Assembly (NCBI RefSeq): GCF_900128485.1
Contig: NZ_LT635861.1
Coordinates: forward strand, 478,542-542,541
DNA length: 64,000 bases
Direction of reading: 5' to 3'
Source: Duodenibacillus massiliensis
Lineage (GTDB): Bacteria; Pseudomonadota; Gammaproteobacteria; Burkholderiales; Burkholderiaceae_F
Part shown: one piece after another, positions 15,364 to 24,650 of the stretch
Layout of the letters: every line of letters begins with the position of its first letter
Numbering within the stretch: position 1 is the stretch's first letter
Notes under the pieces: generated by a model
What the model was told of the DNA's origin: nothing
Databases searched by the model: none
The model's input: only the letters and a program-made list of their open reading frames with translations
Translations under genes and position numbers: made by a program

Positions 15364-15816
15364 TTGACAGTCAAAGTCGAAGTCCGCACGGAAGACTTTT
15401 CGGCGGAAAAAGAAAGTGAGGCCGTGAAGGCCGCTTCGCCCGGGGCCGGGGCGCTCGTGAGTTTCATCGGCATTGTGCGCGGAGCGGGGATCCGCTCCAT
15501 GGAACTCGAGCATTACCCGGCGATGACCGAAAATGCCGTCAGAGGCATTGTTCATGATGCCCGAAGCCGGTGGCCGGCGGTTGAGGCGGTCACCGTGATT
15601 CACCGCGTGGGAAAACTTTTGCCCGGCGACAACATTGTCCTTGTGATCGTGAGTTCGGCTCACCGCCGTGAAGCTTTTGAGGCGGCGGAATTCATCATGG
15701 ACTGGCTCAAGACCGAGGCACCTTTTTGGAAGAAAGAAACACTCACCGACGGAACGGCCCGTTGGGTGGATGCGCGTGAAAGCGACGATGCGGCCCGCGA
15801 CCGCTGGAAGAAATAA
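15364..15816 (+). CDS. moaE: Molybdopterin synthase catalytic subunit MoaE
   Basis: A 150-residue catalytic subunit that, with MoaD, converts cyclic pyranopterin monophosphate to molybdopterin. The segments SFIGIVRG, LEHYPAMTE and the catalytic-Lys region APFWKKE are present. The start is TTG at 15364, immediately after the moaD stop, with the GGAGG of the moaD C-terminal codons acting as ribosome binding site. moaA and moaC are not in the window. Confidence 0.92.
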   Translation: MTVKVEVRTEDFSAEKESEAVKAASPGAGALVSFIGIVRGAGIRSMELEHYPAMTENAVRGIVHDARSRWPAVEAVTVIHRVGKLLPGDNIVLVIVSSAHRREAFEAAEFIMDWLKTEAPFWKKETLTDGTARWVDARESDDAARDRWKK

Positions 15817-15819
15817 AAA

Positions 15820-16230
15820 ATGTTTGAAACCCGTGACGGTAATCTGTTTTTGGTACTTGCGGCGGTGGCTTCGGGCGCTGCTGTGGGCGCAAGCCTCAGA
15901 TGGGCTCTTTCCTATGGGTTTAACAAGGTCTGGGACGTGATGCCCGCGGGGACACTCATCTGTAACCTCGCCGGAGCCTTTGTGATCGGGCTTCTCACGG
16001 CCTTTTTTGTGCAGCACCCGGGGGTGCATCCGGCCGTGCGGCTTTTTGTCGTGACGGGACTTTTGGGCGGACTCACCACGTTTTCCACGTTTTCGATGGA
16101 AAACGTTTCGATGCTGATGGCGGGTGACTGGATGCGGGCATTTCTTCACGCCGGAACCCACCTTTTCGGGTCTCTTCTCATGACCGGAGCCGGCTTTTTT
16201 GTGTACAAGGCATTTTTTGCGGAGGTTTGA
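15820..16230 (+). CDS. crcB: Fluoride channel Fluc/CrcB
   Basis: A 136-residue four-helix membrane protein that exports fluoride as an antiparallel dimer. The signature GGLTTFSTFS and the conserved Asn of CNLAGAF are present. It starts 3 bp after moaE, so it is transcribed with the molybdopterin genes; I see no fluoride riboswitch in front of it. Confidence 0.92.
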   Translation: MFETRDGNLFLVLAAVASGAAVGASLRWALSYGFNKVWDVMPAGTLICNLAGAFVIGLLTAFFVQHPGVHPAVRLFVVTGLLGGLTTFSTFSMENVSMLMAGDWMRAFLHAGTHLFGSLLMTGAGFFVYKAFFAEV

Positions 16231-16234
16231 CCCA

Positions 16235-16645
16235 ATGCGCAGCCTTTTAACAGGTGTGATGCTCATCGCGCTCGCTGCAGGCGCTTTTGCCGCGGATCCC
16301 GATGATCCGGTGGCGGCCTGCTACAGTAAGGCGGGCACCCAGGTTGCTTACGGCGAGTGCCTCAGAGAAGAACTCGCGTCTGTTACGAAGCAGTACACGG
16401 CGGTTGTCGACAAGGTGATGGGCGTTGCCCGCAGCGTTGACCGCGCCGAAAAGAAAAAGGCGGCAGCCAAAGCCTTTGACGTCGCCAACAAAGCGTTTAA
16501 CGCCTACTTAAAGGCTGAATGCGATTGGACGTCCGCTTCTTACGGGTCGGGGGCCGGTGCCGGACACGCTGAAACCGCCTGCCGCATCAATCTCATGCGC
16601 CTGCGGATGGGCAGGCTGCAGGCGGAGTACCTTCAGAATCAGTAA
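16235..16645 (+). CDS. LprI-family secreted protein (DUF1311, putative lysozyme inhibitor)
   Basis: A 136-residue exported protein: signal peptide of about 20 residues ending AFA, then a helical domain with four cysteines (AACYSK, YGECLRE, AECDWT, TACRIN), the pattern of the LprI/DUF1311 family. LprI of Mycobacterium binds lysozyme; that activity here is inference. The ATG at 16235 is preferred because the signal peptide then starts at the N-terminus; it lies 4 bp after crcB. Confidence 0.75.
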   Translation: MRSLLTGVMLIALAAGAFAADPDDPVAACYSKAGTQVAYGECLREELASVTKQYTAVVDKVMGVARSVDRAEKKKAAAKAFDVANKAFNAYLKAECDWTSASYGSGAGAGHAETACRINLMRLRMGRLQAEYLQNQ

Positions 16646-16713
16646 TCCTTTCTTGGAAAGGTCAACTACCCCTGACTGAAGTCCGAGGCTTGGCAACAAG
16701 TCTTGGTTGACTA

Positions 16714-17983
16714 GTATAACGTTTGCTAAATAAGGCTATTAATTAACTCATGGACCTCGTCAAGCTTCCATCGCCAACGGAAAGGTACGGGGTCTACGTT
16801 GGTTTCATCGATCCATTTCGCAATGTGATCTCTCAGCTCCTCCTTCGAATTGACACGAAGACCGCGCAAGCTTTGGCGTGCCATCTTACTGAAGAAAGCC
16901 TCGATGAGATTGAGCCACGATGCATGCTTCGGTGTGAAGATGAACTGAAAGCGGCCTTTCCTCGTGTCAAGGTAAGCGCGCGTCTCTTTCGACGTGTGGA
17001 TCGAATGATTATCCAACACAATGAAGATCTTGCATTCTTTGGCATACGTTTCATCAATCATTTTGAGGAAGTCGACAAAGTCTGAGCTCTTGTGACGTTC
17101 GCGGATCAGACTGTGTACTTTGCCTGTAATCAGATCGATGCCGGCAAGCAGAGAAAGCGTTCCGTGGCGGCGATATTCGTAGTCACGACGCGTGAAGCCC
17201 TTCCCGGGTTGCGGCGACCGATCAGGATGAATATTCCCAATAGCTTGAATTCCCGGCTTCTCGTCATAAGAAATATAGACGGAGCCGTTCGGTTGCGATG
17301 CCCCCTCGAGCGTATCGATGAAGCGAAGGTCAATCTCTACTCGCTTGTAGAGAAGAAGGACTTCCTGCGCTTTAGCTTCAAAATCAGGGTCCTTTTTCTC
17401 CAGGTAATAGCGGATACGGTGCGGCTTGATCTCGCCTTCTTCGAGAATTGTCCAGATCGTAGACTTGGAGGCTTTCCCAAGAGAGTCCCCAAAGTGGTGT
17501 TCCTCCGCATGCTTGCGTACGTAGACCGCAAGAGTTTCCATTGACCAAAGCGCTTGCGTCGGCCCATCCGGCAAATCCTTCGGCGGCGTGCAGGCCAGAG
17601 AACGTACCCAAGTACGCGCATCATCACTGATCGTTGCAGGGCGTCCGCTGCGCTTGAGATCCTCCAGAGCCATCATTGAACCGATCTGTAATGCCTTCCG
17701 CAGAAAACGGGCGACCGCGCTCACTGAAAGCTTGGCTTCCTCTGCAAGCTCCTTTTGTGGCTTTCCGCTGGCCGCGCCTAGCAGAACTCGGGCGCGTTGC
17801 ACTTGGCGATGCTCTGCCGTGCGTGAATTGGCGATCTGAGTCAATGAGGTAACTTGTTCTGGAGTGAGAGTTAGAGGGGTAACGATGGGGCGGCCGCGAG
17901 GCATGAGGAGGCTCCAGTAGATGAGGAGCCTCCAGTTATACCAGAACCAGCTATTTAATGGCTTTATTTGCAGAACGTTATGC
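16714..17983 (-). mobile_element. IS630-family insertion sequence
   Basis: A 1.27-kb element with one transposase gene, inverted ends (left GTATAACGTT...AAATAAGGC, right complementary to GCATAACGTT...AAATAAAGC) and a TA dinucleotide directly outside each end, as expected for IS630/Tc1 insertion. It sits inside the left end of the IscB element. Confidence 0.88.
16726..17904 (-). CDS. IS630-family transposase
   Basis: A 392-residue DDE transposase. The N-terminal HTH (QKELAEEAKLSVSAVARFLR) is followed by a DDE_3 catalytic domain with Asp in SYDEKPG, Asp in IVLDNHSIH, and Glu in SWLNLIEAFFSKM. The frame is uninterrupted and spans nearly the whole IS, so the element may be active. Base composition is lower in GC than the flanking core genes, consistent with recent arrival. 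Confidence 0.92.
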   Translation of the reverse strand: MPRGRPIVTPLTLTPEQVTSLTQIANSRTAEHRQVQRARVLLGAASGKPQKELAEEAKLSVSAVARFLRKALQIGSMMALEDLKRSGRPATISDDARTWVRSLACTPPKDLPDGPTQALWSMETLAVYVRKHAEEHHFGDSLGKASKSTIWTILEEGEIKPHRIRYYLEKKDPDFEAKAQEVLLLYKRVEIDLRFIDTLEGASQPNGSVYISYDEKPGIQAIGNIHPDRSPQPGKGFTRRDYEYRRHGTLSLLAGIDLITGKVHSLIRERHKSSDFVDFLKMIDETYAKECKIFIVLDNHSIHTSKETRAYLDTRKGRFQFIFTPKHASWLNLIEAFFSKMARQSLRGLRVNSKEELRDHIAKWIDETNVDPVPFRWRWKLDEVHELINSLI

Positions 17984-17985
17984 TA

Positions 17986-18215
17986 GCCTCAGTCCGTTTT
18001 CGGACGGACTCCGTTGGTTGGGAATCCGTTCCGTCGCAAGACGGGACGCAAACAGGCACCGCGGGATGTCGATCCTAGTCCCGCGCTCTGCGGTCTGCGG
18101 TTAAAAGCTCTGAGAGGTAGGAGCGGTGCTTCAGACAACAAACCCCTTCCAACATTGGCGAAGGATCACCACCGACCGCAAGGTCGAGCAGACGGAGCCC
18201 GTGAGGTATCCGTCA
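17986..18215 (+). ncRNA. Putative IscB omega-RNA (3' part; 5' part displaced to 16660-16713)
   Basis: In IscB systems the omega-RNA lies directly upstream of iscB, with the guide at its 5' end. This 230-bp non-coding stretch is GC-rich and full of short stems: GTCCG-TTTT-CGGAC, CCGTC-GCAA-GACGG, GCGGGAT...AGTCCCGC and ACCGACCGCAAGGTCG. The order AAGACGGGACGCA, GGGAT...AGTCCC, then a conserved ATCACC near the 3' end follows the layout known for IscB omega-RNAs. The 5' hairpin (GAGGCT ... AGCCTC) has been cut by the IS630 insertion, so a functional full-length RNA with a guide is no longer contiguous. RNA identity is inferred from position and pattern. Confidence 0.6.
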
Positions 18216-19411
18216 ATGGAGAACACATTGAAAGTTTTTGTGTTGAATATGCGCGGGCAACCGCTCATGCCGTGCTCCCCGCCCAAGGCGCGTAAGCTCC
18301 TTCGGGCTGGGAAGGCCGTGCCTGTGCGCCGAACGCCCTTTGTGATTCAACTGACGGTGCCGACGGGCGAAACCAAGCAGCCGATCACCTTGGGTGTGGA
18401 TGCGGGCTACAAGCACGTCGGCCTGAGCGCAACGACCGCCAAGGAAGAGTTGTTGGCTTCCGAGGTCGAACTGCGGCAGGACGTGACGGGCTTGCTCTCG
18501 AATCGCTTGGCACTTCGCCGCGCCCGACGCAACCGCAAGACCCGCTGCCGTGCGCCGCGTTTTGATAATCGCGTTCGATCGAAGCACAAGGGTTGGCTTG
18601 CGCCGTCCGTGGAGAACCGCATTCAGGCGCACATATCGCGCATTGAAGCGGTTTGCCGAGTGCTTCCGATCACCAAAATCGTGATTGAAACCGCATCCTT
18701 CGACATTCAGAAGATCAAGAATCCCGAAGTCGAAGGTACGGACTATCAGCAGGGCGACCAGCTCAGATTCTGGAACGTGCGCGAGTACGTTCTTTTCCGC
18801 GACGGTCACGTTTGCCAAGCCTGCAAAGGCAGATCGAAAGATCTGATTCTCAACGTGCATCACATTGAGAGTCGGAAAACGGGAGGCGACGCGCCGCTTC
18901 TTTCAGGGCAGAGACTTTCATGGGCCTCATGCGTTGGACGGTGCTCAACCGCCTGCGCGAGCGCCATCCCGAATTGCCTGTCACGAATACCTACGGGTAT
19001 CTGACCAAACACAAGCGCATCGTCGCGGGCTTGCCGAAGACGCATTGCGCGGACGCTTTCTGCATTGCCGGCGTCCTCGACGCAAAACGTCGGGGCGAAT
19101 ACCTGTTTCAGAAACAGACGCGCCGCCACAATCGCCAGATCCACAAGCTGACGATTCTCAAAGGCGGTGTGCGCAAGCGCCATCAGGCTCCGTACCTAGT
19201 GCACGGCTTCCGGCTCTTTGACAAGGTGCTGTGCAAAGGGGAAGTCGGCTTTATTTTTGGCAGACGCTCCTCGGGTGCATTCGATGTGCGCCGTCTGAAC
19301 GGTACAAAGATTTCTGCCGGTATTTCCTACAAGAAACTTTCGCTTCTTGAGAAGCGAAAGATGTTTTTAACTGAACTGAGAAAGGAGGGCCGCGATTCCT
19401 CCCGCGTCTGA
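18216..19411 (+). pseudogene. iscB: iscB, with a frameshifting deletion in the HNH domain
   Basis: The N-terminal half is a clear IscB: PLMP domain (GQPLMPCSPPKARKLL), RuvC-I Asp62 (LGVDAGYKHVGLSA), arginine-rich bridge helix (RRARRNRKTR, 101-110), RuvC-II Glu159 (IVIETASFDIQ), and the first half of the HNH domain with CQAC and the His pair HH at 215-216. After GGDAP (residue 227) the frame is lost. The downstream frame resumes at AETFMGLMRW and contains the RuvC-III region (THCADAFCIAG) and a complete C-terminus. The second zinc knuckle and last HNH residues, about 30 residues, are missing. This is a deletion plus frameshift that destroys HNH and separates RuvC-III. The ATG at 18216 is chosen because it begins the conserved N-terminus. 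Confidence 0.85.
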
Positions 19412-19437
19412 AGACGCGGGTTTCCTCGCGGAATTTC
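19398..19437 (+). repeat. Right-end hairpin of the IscB element
   Basis: ATTCCTCCCGCGTCTGAAGA and its partner CGCGGGTTTCCTCGCGG form a hairpin directly after the iscB stop, followed by AATTTCTATGA. The reverse complement follows the same plan as the TnpB left-end hairpins (AATTTCCCGCAGGAA...GGAGGAATGCGGG), suggesting both element types depend on related Y1 transposases. Confidence 0.65.
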
Positions 19438-19486
19438 TATGAATACTCTGATCCCGGTTTTGGTACAGCCATGGCCGGGATTTTCT

Positions 19487-20149
19487 TTAGTCTAGAACGA
19501 GTTTCCCGGCAAACAGAAGAAAGAGGCCGCCGATGGCGGTGTTGCCGAGCTTGGCCATGGCCGGAAACCGGGCAACCGCTCTTAAGGCATCCGCACCGAG
19601 CGTCGTGAGAAAAAGAAGCCACGAGATGCTGAAAAACTGCAGCACGGCCGCAAGAATCAGGTAGGGGATCCACTTGGCCTCAAACGCCGGATCAATGAAC
19701 TGCACGAAAAACGCGACAAAAAAGAGAATGGCCTTGGGGTTGGTGAGACTCAGGATGAGCGCCGTGCGGAAGGCCTTGAAGGCGCCGGCACTGCGTTTTT
19801 CCGCACTGTTTCTGACAGTTTCCCGGTCTTCTCCGGCTGCCGTCTTCTTTTTTCCGTAGACACTGTAGAGAATCTTGAAGCCGAGCCAGGCAAGGTAGAG
19901 TCCGCCCGCCGTTCTCACCCACATAAAGAGGTCAGGGTGCGCCGCAAGCATGGCCGCCACACCCACAAAGGAACAGGTGATGAGGACGGAATCTCCCACG
20001 AGAACTGCGAGCGCGCCGGCAAGCGCCGGGCGGCGTCCTTCGGTGACGGCAGTTTTAAGGACAAAGAGCGAATTGGGGCCGGGCGCGATGATGACGGCAA
20101 ATGCGCCCAGCACATAAACCCAAAAGTTAAGGATTCCGAACTCGAGCAT
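19487..20149 (-). CDS. leuE: LysE/RhtB-family amino-acid exporter, LeuE-like
   Basis: A 220-residue inner-membrane exporter with six predicted helices. The N-terminal GILNFWVYVLGAFAVI and APGPNSLFVLKTAV match the LeuE (YeaS) branch, which exports leucine and other hydrophobic amino acids. The ATG at 20149 gives the family-typical N-terminus; a longer start at 20158 adds three residues. It lies on the same strand as leuS but is separated from it by a terminator and about 165 bp. Confidence 0.82.
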   Translation of the reverse strand: MLEFGILNFWVYVLGAFAVIIAPGPNSLFVLKTAVTEGRRPALAGALAVLVGDSVLITCSFVGVAAMLAAHPDLFMWVRTAGGLYLAWLGFKILYSVYGKKKTAAGEDRETVRNSAEKRSAGAFKAFRTALILSLTNPKAILFFVAFFVQFIDPAFEAKWIPYLILAAVLQFFSISWLLFLTTLGADALRAVARFPAMAKLGNTAIGGLFLLFAGKLVLD

Positions 20150-20270
20150 GGCTGACAATTCCGGTTGGCGGAGAAATTTTTCGAACTATAAACACCGCTG
20201 AAACGCACGGCTACGCGTTGTGTGACGGTTGCGTTAATACGGCAACTGTGCCGGCAGCGGGCCTGAAAAA

Positions 20271-20295
20271 GCAAAACGGCCCGAAGGCCGTTTTG
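20271..20295 (-). terminator. Terminator of leuS
   Basis: A strong hairpin (GCAAAACGGC / GCCGTTTTGC) directly downstream of the leuS stop on the minus strand. Confidence 0.75.
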
Positions 20296-20315
20296 CTCAC
20301 CGGTAAAAGTCCGGG

Positions 20316-22955
20316 TTATTTCGCGACGACGTTGACGAGCTTACCCGGCACCACAATCACCTTGCGTACCGTGGCTTCACCCACGAAGCGTTTGACGTCG
20401 GGGTTGGCAAGTGCCGCGGCTTCAATCGCGGCGCGGTCGGCGTCAGCCGGAACCAGAATCTGGCCGCGCAGTTTCCCGTTCACCTGCACCACGAGTTTTA
20501 ACTCATCAGCCACAAGCGCCTTTTCGTCGATGACGGGCCACGGAGCGTCGATCAGTTCGCACTCAAAGGCCTTGTCAAATCCGAGTTCCGTCCACATCGC
20601 GGTGGTGATGTGGGGCGCAAGCGGATAAAGAACACGCAGCAGAAGCGACGCGCATTCCTCAAGCGCGGCCTTGCCGAGCTCGTCCTCGGGCTTAAAGGCG
20701 TCAATGCTGTTGAGCATCTTCATCGCGGCAGAAACAACGGTGTTGTACTGCATGCGGTCAAAGTCGCTCTCAGCCTGCTTGAGCGTCGTGTAGACATCAC
20801 GGCGGAAGTCTTTGACGGACTTGGCGGCAGCCGAGTAGTCGGGAGCAGCCTTCCTGCCGATCAGGTCGGCGCGGTGCGCGTAACCCCAGTTCCAGAGACG
20901 CCGCAGGAAGCGGTACGTGCCTTCGGCACCGGAATTGGACCACGCGGCGGACTGATCGGGGGGACCGGCAAACATCACGAAGGTGCGGGCCGTATCGGCG
21001 CCGAACTGCTTGATGATGTCGCGCGGTTCCACGACGTTGTTCTTACTCTTACTCATCTTCTCGATGCCGCCGGAGACAACGGGCAGGCCGTCGTCTTTGG
21101 CCGTCACCTTGCTCGGACGCCCCTTTTCGTCGTATTCGACGTTGATTTCATAGGGGTAGTACCAGCGCTTGTGACCGTCGGGAAGCTCACGGTAGAAGCA
21201 TTCGGCGGTAAGCATGCCCTGGGTAAAGAGGCGCTTAAAGGGTTCGTCATACTTAACGAGCCCCAGATCGCGCATCACCTTGGTCCAGAAGCGCGCGTAC
21301 AACAGGTGCAGCACCGCGTGCTCAATGCCGCCGATGTACTGATCCATCGGAGACCAGTAGTCGTTGCGTTCATCGACCATGGCCTTGTCGGCGTCCGGAG
21401 AGCAGTAGCGCATGTAGTACCAGGAGCTGTCGACGAACGTATCCATCGTGTCGGTTTCACGCTTGGCATCCGCGCCGCACTTCGGGCACTTGACGTTGAG
21501 AAACGCTTCGCACTTATTCAAAGGATTGCCCGAGCCGTCCGGAATCAGGTTTTCCGGCAGAATCACCGGCAGATCCTTTTCAGGCACCGGAACCGGGCCG
21601 CAGTGCGGGCAGTTGATGATGGGAATGGGCGTACCCCAGTAGCGCTGACGGGAAATACCCCAGTCGCGCAGACGGAACTGTGTCTGCTTGTCGCCGAGCC
21701 CCATCGCTTTCAAATCCGCGGCAATCGCGTCGATCGCTTCATGAATGTGAAGTCCGTCGTACTTGCCGGAGTTGATGCAGTAAGGGTTAAGCGTCTTGTC
21801 GCCGTACCAGTCCTGCCAAGCATCCGTCGAGAATTCCTTACCTTCAACGGCGCAGACCTGAATGATCGGAATGCCGAACTTCTTTGCGAACGCAAAGTCG
21901 CGTTCGTCGTGTGCGGGCACGCCCATGACGGCGCCCTCGCCGTAGCTCATGAGAACGTAGTTGCCGATCCAGACTTCAACCTTGCGGCCGTTTAAGGGGT
22001 GCGTGACGTAAAAGCCCGTGGGGACACCCTTCTTTTCCATAGTGGCCATGTCGGCTTCAGAGACCGAGCCCTTGGCGCATTCAGCGATGAAGGCCTCAAG
22101 CTCAGGCTTACCCTGCGCAAGGCGCTTCGCGAGGGGATGCTCAGCGGCGATCGCCACAAAGGTCACACCCATCACCGTGTCGGCACGGGTCGTGTACACT
22201 CGAAGTTCCTTCTTTTCCCCGTCGATTTCGTAGGGGAAGGCAAAGTTCACGCCGATACTCTTGCCGATCCAGTGCTCCTGCATGCGGCGCACCTGTTCGG
22301 GCCAGCCGTCAAGCTGCTTGAGATCATCCAGAAGTTCCTGGGCGTATTGGGTGATGCCCAAGTAGTAACCCGGGATTTCACGTTTTTCAACCTTTGCGCC
22401 CGAGCGCCAGCCGCAGCCGTCGATTACCTGTTCGTTGGCGAGAACCGTCTTATCCACCGGATCCCAGTTCACAATCTGGGTCTTGCGGTAGGCAATGCCC
22501 TTTTCGAGCATCTTGAGAAACATCCACTGGTTCCAGCGGTAGTACTCAGGACGGCAGGTCGTCACTTCGCGCGACCAGTCAAACGCAAGCCCCAGGGGCC
22601 GCATCTGTTCCTTCATGTCGGCGATGTTGCGGTAGGTCCACTCCGCGGGCGCGACCTTTTTGCTCAAAGCGGCGTTTTCTGCCGGCAGCCCGAACGAGTC
22701 CCAGCCCATGGGGGTCATCACGTTAAAGCCCTTCATGCGGCGGTAACGGTAGAGGACGTCGTTTAAGGTGTAGTTGCGCACGTGGCCCATGTGCAGCTTC
22801 CCTGAAGGATAGGGCAGCATGGAGCAGACGTAGTACTTGGGTTTTTCCTTGCCGTTTTTGTCTTTGGCGTGCTCTTTTGCACGGTAGACGTCGTCCTTGA
22901 CCCAGCGTGCCTGGACTTCGGCTTCAATTTCCTGAGGAGAATAGGTGTCGCGCAT
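20316..22955 (-). CDS. leuS: Leucyl-tRNA synthetase
   Basis: An 879-residue class I aminoacyl-tRNA synthetase. The HIGH-type motif ([14 protein letters not shown]) is near residue 48 and KMSKSKNN near 620. A zinc-binding pair (CPHCG, CPKCG) and the CP1 editing domain lie between. The ATG at 22955 gives the standard start [11 protein letters not shown]; the frame is open further upstream but without homology. In many relatives leuS directly precedes lptE-holA; here 7 kb of molybdopterin genes and mobile DNA lie between. Confidence 0.97.
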   Translation of the reverse strand: MRDTYSPQEIEAEVQARWVKDDVYRAKEHAKDKNGKEKPKYYVCSMLPYPSGKLHMGHVRNYTLNDVLYRYRRMKGFNVMTPMGWDSFGLPAENAALSKKVAPAEWTYRNIADMKEQMRPLGLAFDWSREVTTCRPEYYRWNQWMFLKMLEKGIAYRKTQIVNWDPVDKTVLANEQVIDGCGWRSGAKVEKREIPGYYLGITQYAQELLDDLKQLDGWPEQVRRMQEHWIGKSIGVNFAFPYEIDGEKKELRVYTTRADTVMGVTFVAIAAEHPLAKRLAQGKPELEAFIAECAKGSVSEADMATMEKKGVPTGFYVTHPLNGRKVEVWIGNYVLMSYGEGAVMGVPAHDERDFAFAKKFGIPIIQVCAVEGKEFSTDAWQDWYGDKTLNPYCINSGKYDGLHIHEAIDAIAADLKAMGLGDKQTQFRLRDWGISRQRYWGTPIPIINCPHCGPVPVPEKDLPVILPENLIPDGSGNPLNKCEAFLNVKCPKCGADAKRETDTMDTFVDSSWYYMRYCSPDADKAMVDERNDYWSPMDQYIGGIEHAVLHLLYARFWTKVMRDLGLVKYDEPFKRLFTQGMLTAECFYRELPDGHKRWYYPYEINVEYDEKGRPSKVTAKDDGLPVVSGGIEKMSKSKNNVVEPRDIIKQFGADTARTFVMFAGPPDQSAAWSNSGAEGTYRFLRRLWNWGYAHRADLIGRKAAPDYSAAAKSVKDFRRDVYTTLKQAESDFDRMQYNTVVSAAMKMLNSIDAFKPEDELGKAALEECASLLLRVLYPLAPHITTAMWTELGFDKAFECELIDAPWPVIDEKALVADELKLVVQVNGKLRGQILVPADADRAAIEAAALANPDVKRFVGEATVRKVIVVPGKLVNVVAK

Positions 22956-23066
22956 GGGCGCCTTGCCTTTTCGTGAAAATGTGCGGAATTTCCGCGGGAA
23001 TAAACGAATTGAAAAGTATACCGCGTTAAGCCTTGGTGCCCAAAAGCCGGATGCGGTCAAAAAGCC

Positions 23067-23990
23067 TTACAAAAGGTCCTTTTTACGGAAATAAAGGAGC
23101 TCTCCGATGATGATGGCGGCGGCAGTAAGGCAAATCGCCGGATAAGCCCAGGGCCAGTGCAGTTCCGGCATAAATTCAAAGTTCATGCCGTACCATCCGA
23201 CAAGCAGCGTCAGGGGCAGAAAGATGACGGAGACGACCGCAAGGATCCGCATGGCGGCGGCTTGTTTGAGCTGAATCTGCAGCTGATACATTTCGCGGAT
23301 CTGCATAACGTATTCCCTCAGGGCTTCAACATGACGGTGTACGCGCTCGGCACGGTCAGAAAACCCCGCAAAGAGCTGACACTCGTCGTCGGTCAACATC
23401 TGATTGGAATTGGCGCGGATGGCAGCCGCCGTGGTCGTTAACTGATAAAAGAATGCGTGAAGCTGCAAAAGGTCCTTTCGCGCGAGGATAAGACGGCGGT
23501 AGGGCAGCTGCGAGCGCGCTTTATTGGTGAGAAATTCGTCTTCAACGGCGATGAGGTCCTGCTCGATTTTCTGCACCGCGGCGATGCTTTCTTCAATCCA
23601 GTTATTGAGAAGCGTCGAAAAAATGGCAGCTGGTGTCGGCGTCTGCGCAAACTGATTTTCCTTGAGCCTTGAGACCAGCGTTTGCAGTTTCTCGCCGTTA
23701 CCCACGAGAATCAGTGTTTCGGGCGTGAGGTAAAAGCCGATCCGCTCAAAACGTGTGAGCCGCGGCTCAAAGACGGGAAGGGCTGCAAGCCCCAGAATGC
23801 AGGCGCCGTACATTTCCGCACGCACGTTTTCCCAGAGACCGAAGTCTTTGAGAAGCTGTCTCTGATGCGGAAGGTCCTTTAAGTGCGTCCGGAATTCCTC
23901 TACTGAACAGACCCGGACGGTTTTCATTGCTTCCGTTGTTTCGCCCTCGGCGGCGTCCCGCAAAACATCGCTTAATACGTAATCTTTCAT
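23067..23990 (-). CDS. corA: CorA-family magnesium/divalent cation channel
   Basis: A 307-residue protein with a long cytosolic N-terminal domain and two C-terminal transmembrane helices. The pore signature YGMNFEFMPE is present in the loop between them. Length and motif fit CorA; a ZntB-type zinc transporter is the alternative, though GMN favours CorA. The ATG at 23990 is preferred over 24032 because of the conserved start MKDYVL. It is upstream of leuS with 111 bp between. Confidence 0.85.
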   Translation of the reverse strand: MKDYVLSDVLRDAAEGETTEAMKTVRVCSVEEFRTHLKDLPHQRQLLKDFGLWENVRAEMYGACILGLAALPVFEPRLTRFERIGFYLTPETLILVGNGEKLQTLVSRLKENQFAQTPTPAAIFSTLLNNWIEESIAAVQKIEQDLIAVEDEFLTNKARSQLPYRRLILARKDLLQLHAFFYQLTTTAAAIRANSNQMLTDDECQLFAGFSDRAERVHRHVEALREYVMQIREMYQLQIQLKQAAAMRILAVVSVIFLPLTLLVGWYGMNFEFMPELHWPWAYPAICLTAAAIIIGELLYFRKKDLL

Positions 23991-24126
23991 CGCGCCGTCG
24001 CCCCCGGTATTGATAGAACTTCTCCGCCGCAAACTTCCGCATTAATGCGGGAGTCAAGGCGGAGTCAGAAGTAAAAATTTGAACGCAAAGCATACACACA
24101 GAGTTGTTTTGCTGTAGTGTGCCGCC

Positions 24127-24650
24127 ATGCCGAAGAAAACAGCAACACCGACGTTTACTCTTGAACTGCCGCTCATTGCTGGCAGTAAGGAGCGTTTGCG
24201 TCTGGAGAAGGCGTTTGAGCTCGGTAGAAAAATCTACAACGCAACGCTGGCTACCGCCTTAGCTGGACTCAAACGGATGCGGGAAGATCCGGCTTGGAAA
24301 AAGCGGTTGCAATGCCCAAAGGCAAAGAGCGCAACAATGAATTTTCCCGGTTGCAGAAGAAGTTCGGTCTGACTCTTAACGGTCTGAGAACCATTGCCAA
24401 CAATCACCGCATCGGCTCCAAGACGCCCCTGATCTGAGCGCATGAAGCCCAGGAAATCGGGAAAACGGTCTGGCAGGCTCTGGAGGGCTACATTTTCCGC
24501 AAAGGCGGAAAGCCGCGGTTCAAGTCCTGGAAGCGTGGGCTCAACGGTATTTCCGGAACAGATAATCGGGAACTCATCTGGAAGCCCGAAGAATCGGCTT
24601 TGTACTGGCGTAAAAAGCCTTACCGGGTCAAGATCGACGACTCTCAGCAG
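24127..24650 (+). pseudogene. N-terminal remnant of a divergent tnpB
   Basis: Three frames together encode a TnpB N-terminal region: FTLELPLIAGSKERLRLEKA, then after a frameshift near 24300 AMPKGKERNNEFSRLQKKF, then after a TGA near 24436 AHEAQEIGKTVWQALEGYI and KGGKPRFKSWKRGL. These align in order with the intact TnpB at 6410 (AMPKGKDRNKRFKEIQK, NEAQKIATRVWQGIER, GGQPRFKSAKRGL) but are clearly more divergent, so this is a second lineage. The catalytic RuvC part is gone; the frame runs into a flavoprotein remnant. Confidence 0.75.

Larger units (their letters stand above)
16653..19437 (+). mobile_element. IscB (OMEGA) element, degraded and interrupted by IS630
   Basis: The left part (16653-16713) holds a subterminal hairpin region (GTCAAC ... 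CCCCTGACTGAAGTCCGAGG ... GTTGAC) just downstream of the LprI gene. The sequence then resumes at 17986 after the IS630 copy, continues into a structured non-coding region and a broken iscB gene, and ends with a right-end hairpin near 19400-19436 that resembles the TnpB element hairpins. Joining the halves across the IS630 restores a GAGGCT / AGCCTC stem. No Y1 transposase is encoded. Boundaries are approximate. Confidence 0.7.

Noticed and set aside
15795-15820. Fluoride riboswitch before crcB
   Set aside because: Only 3 bp separate moaE and crcB and no riboswitch-like conserved core is visible.
15259-16266. A 335-codon minus-strand frame over moaE and crcB
   Set aside because: moaD, moaE, crcB and the LprI-like gene on the plus strand are each recognised, with operon-like spacing.
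20610-21995. A 461-codon plus-strand frame inside leuS
   Set aside because: It is antisense to a clear leucyl-tRNA synthetase; long antisense frames are common in GC-rich genes with strong codon bias, and it has no recognisable domain.
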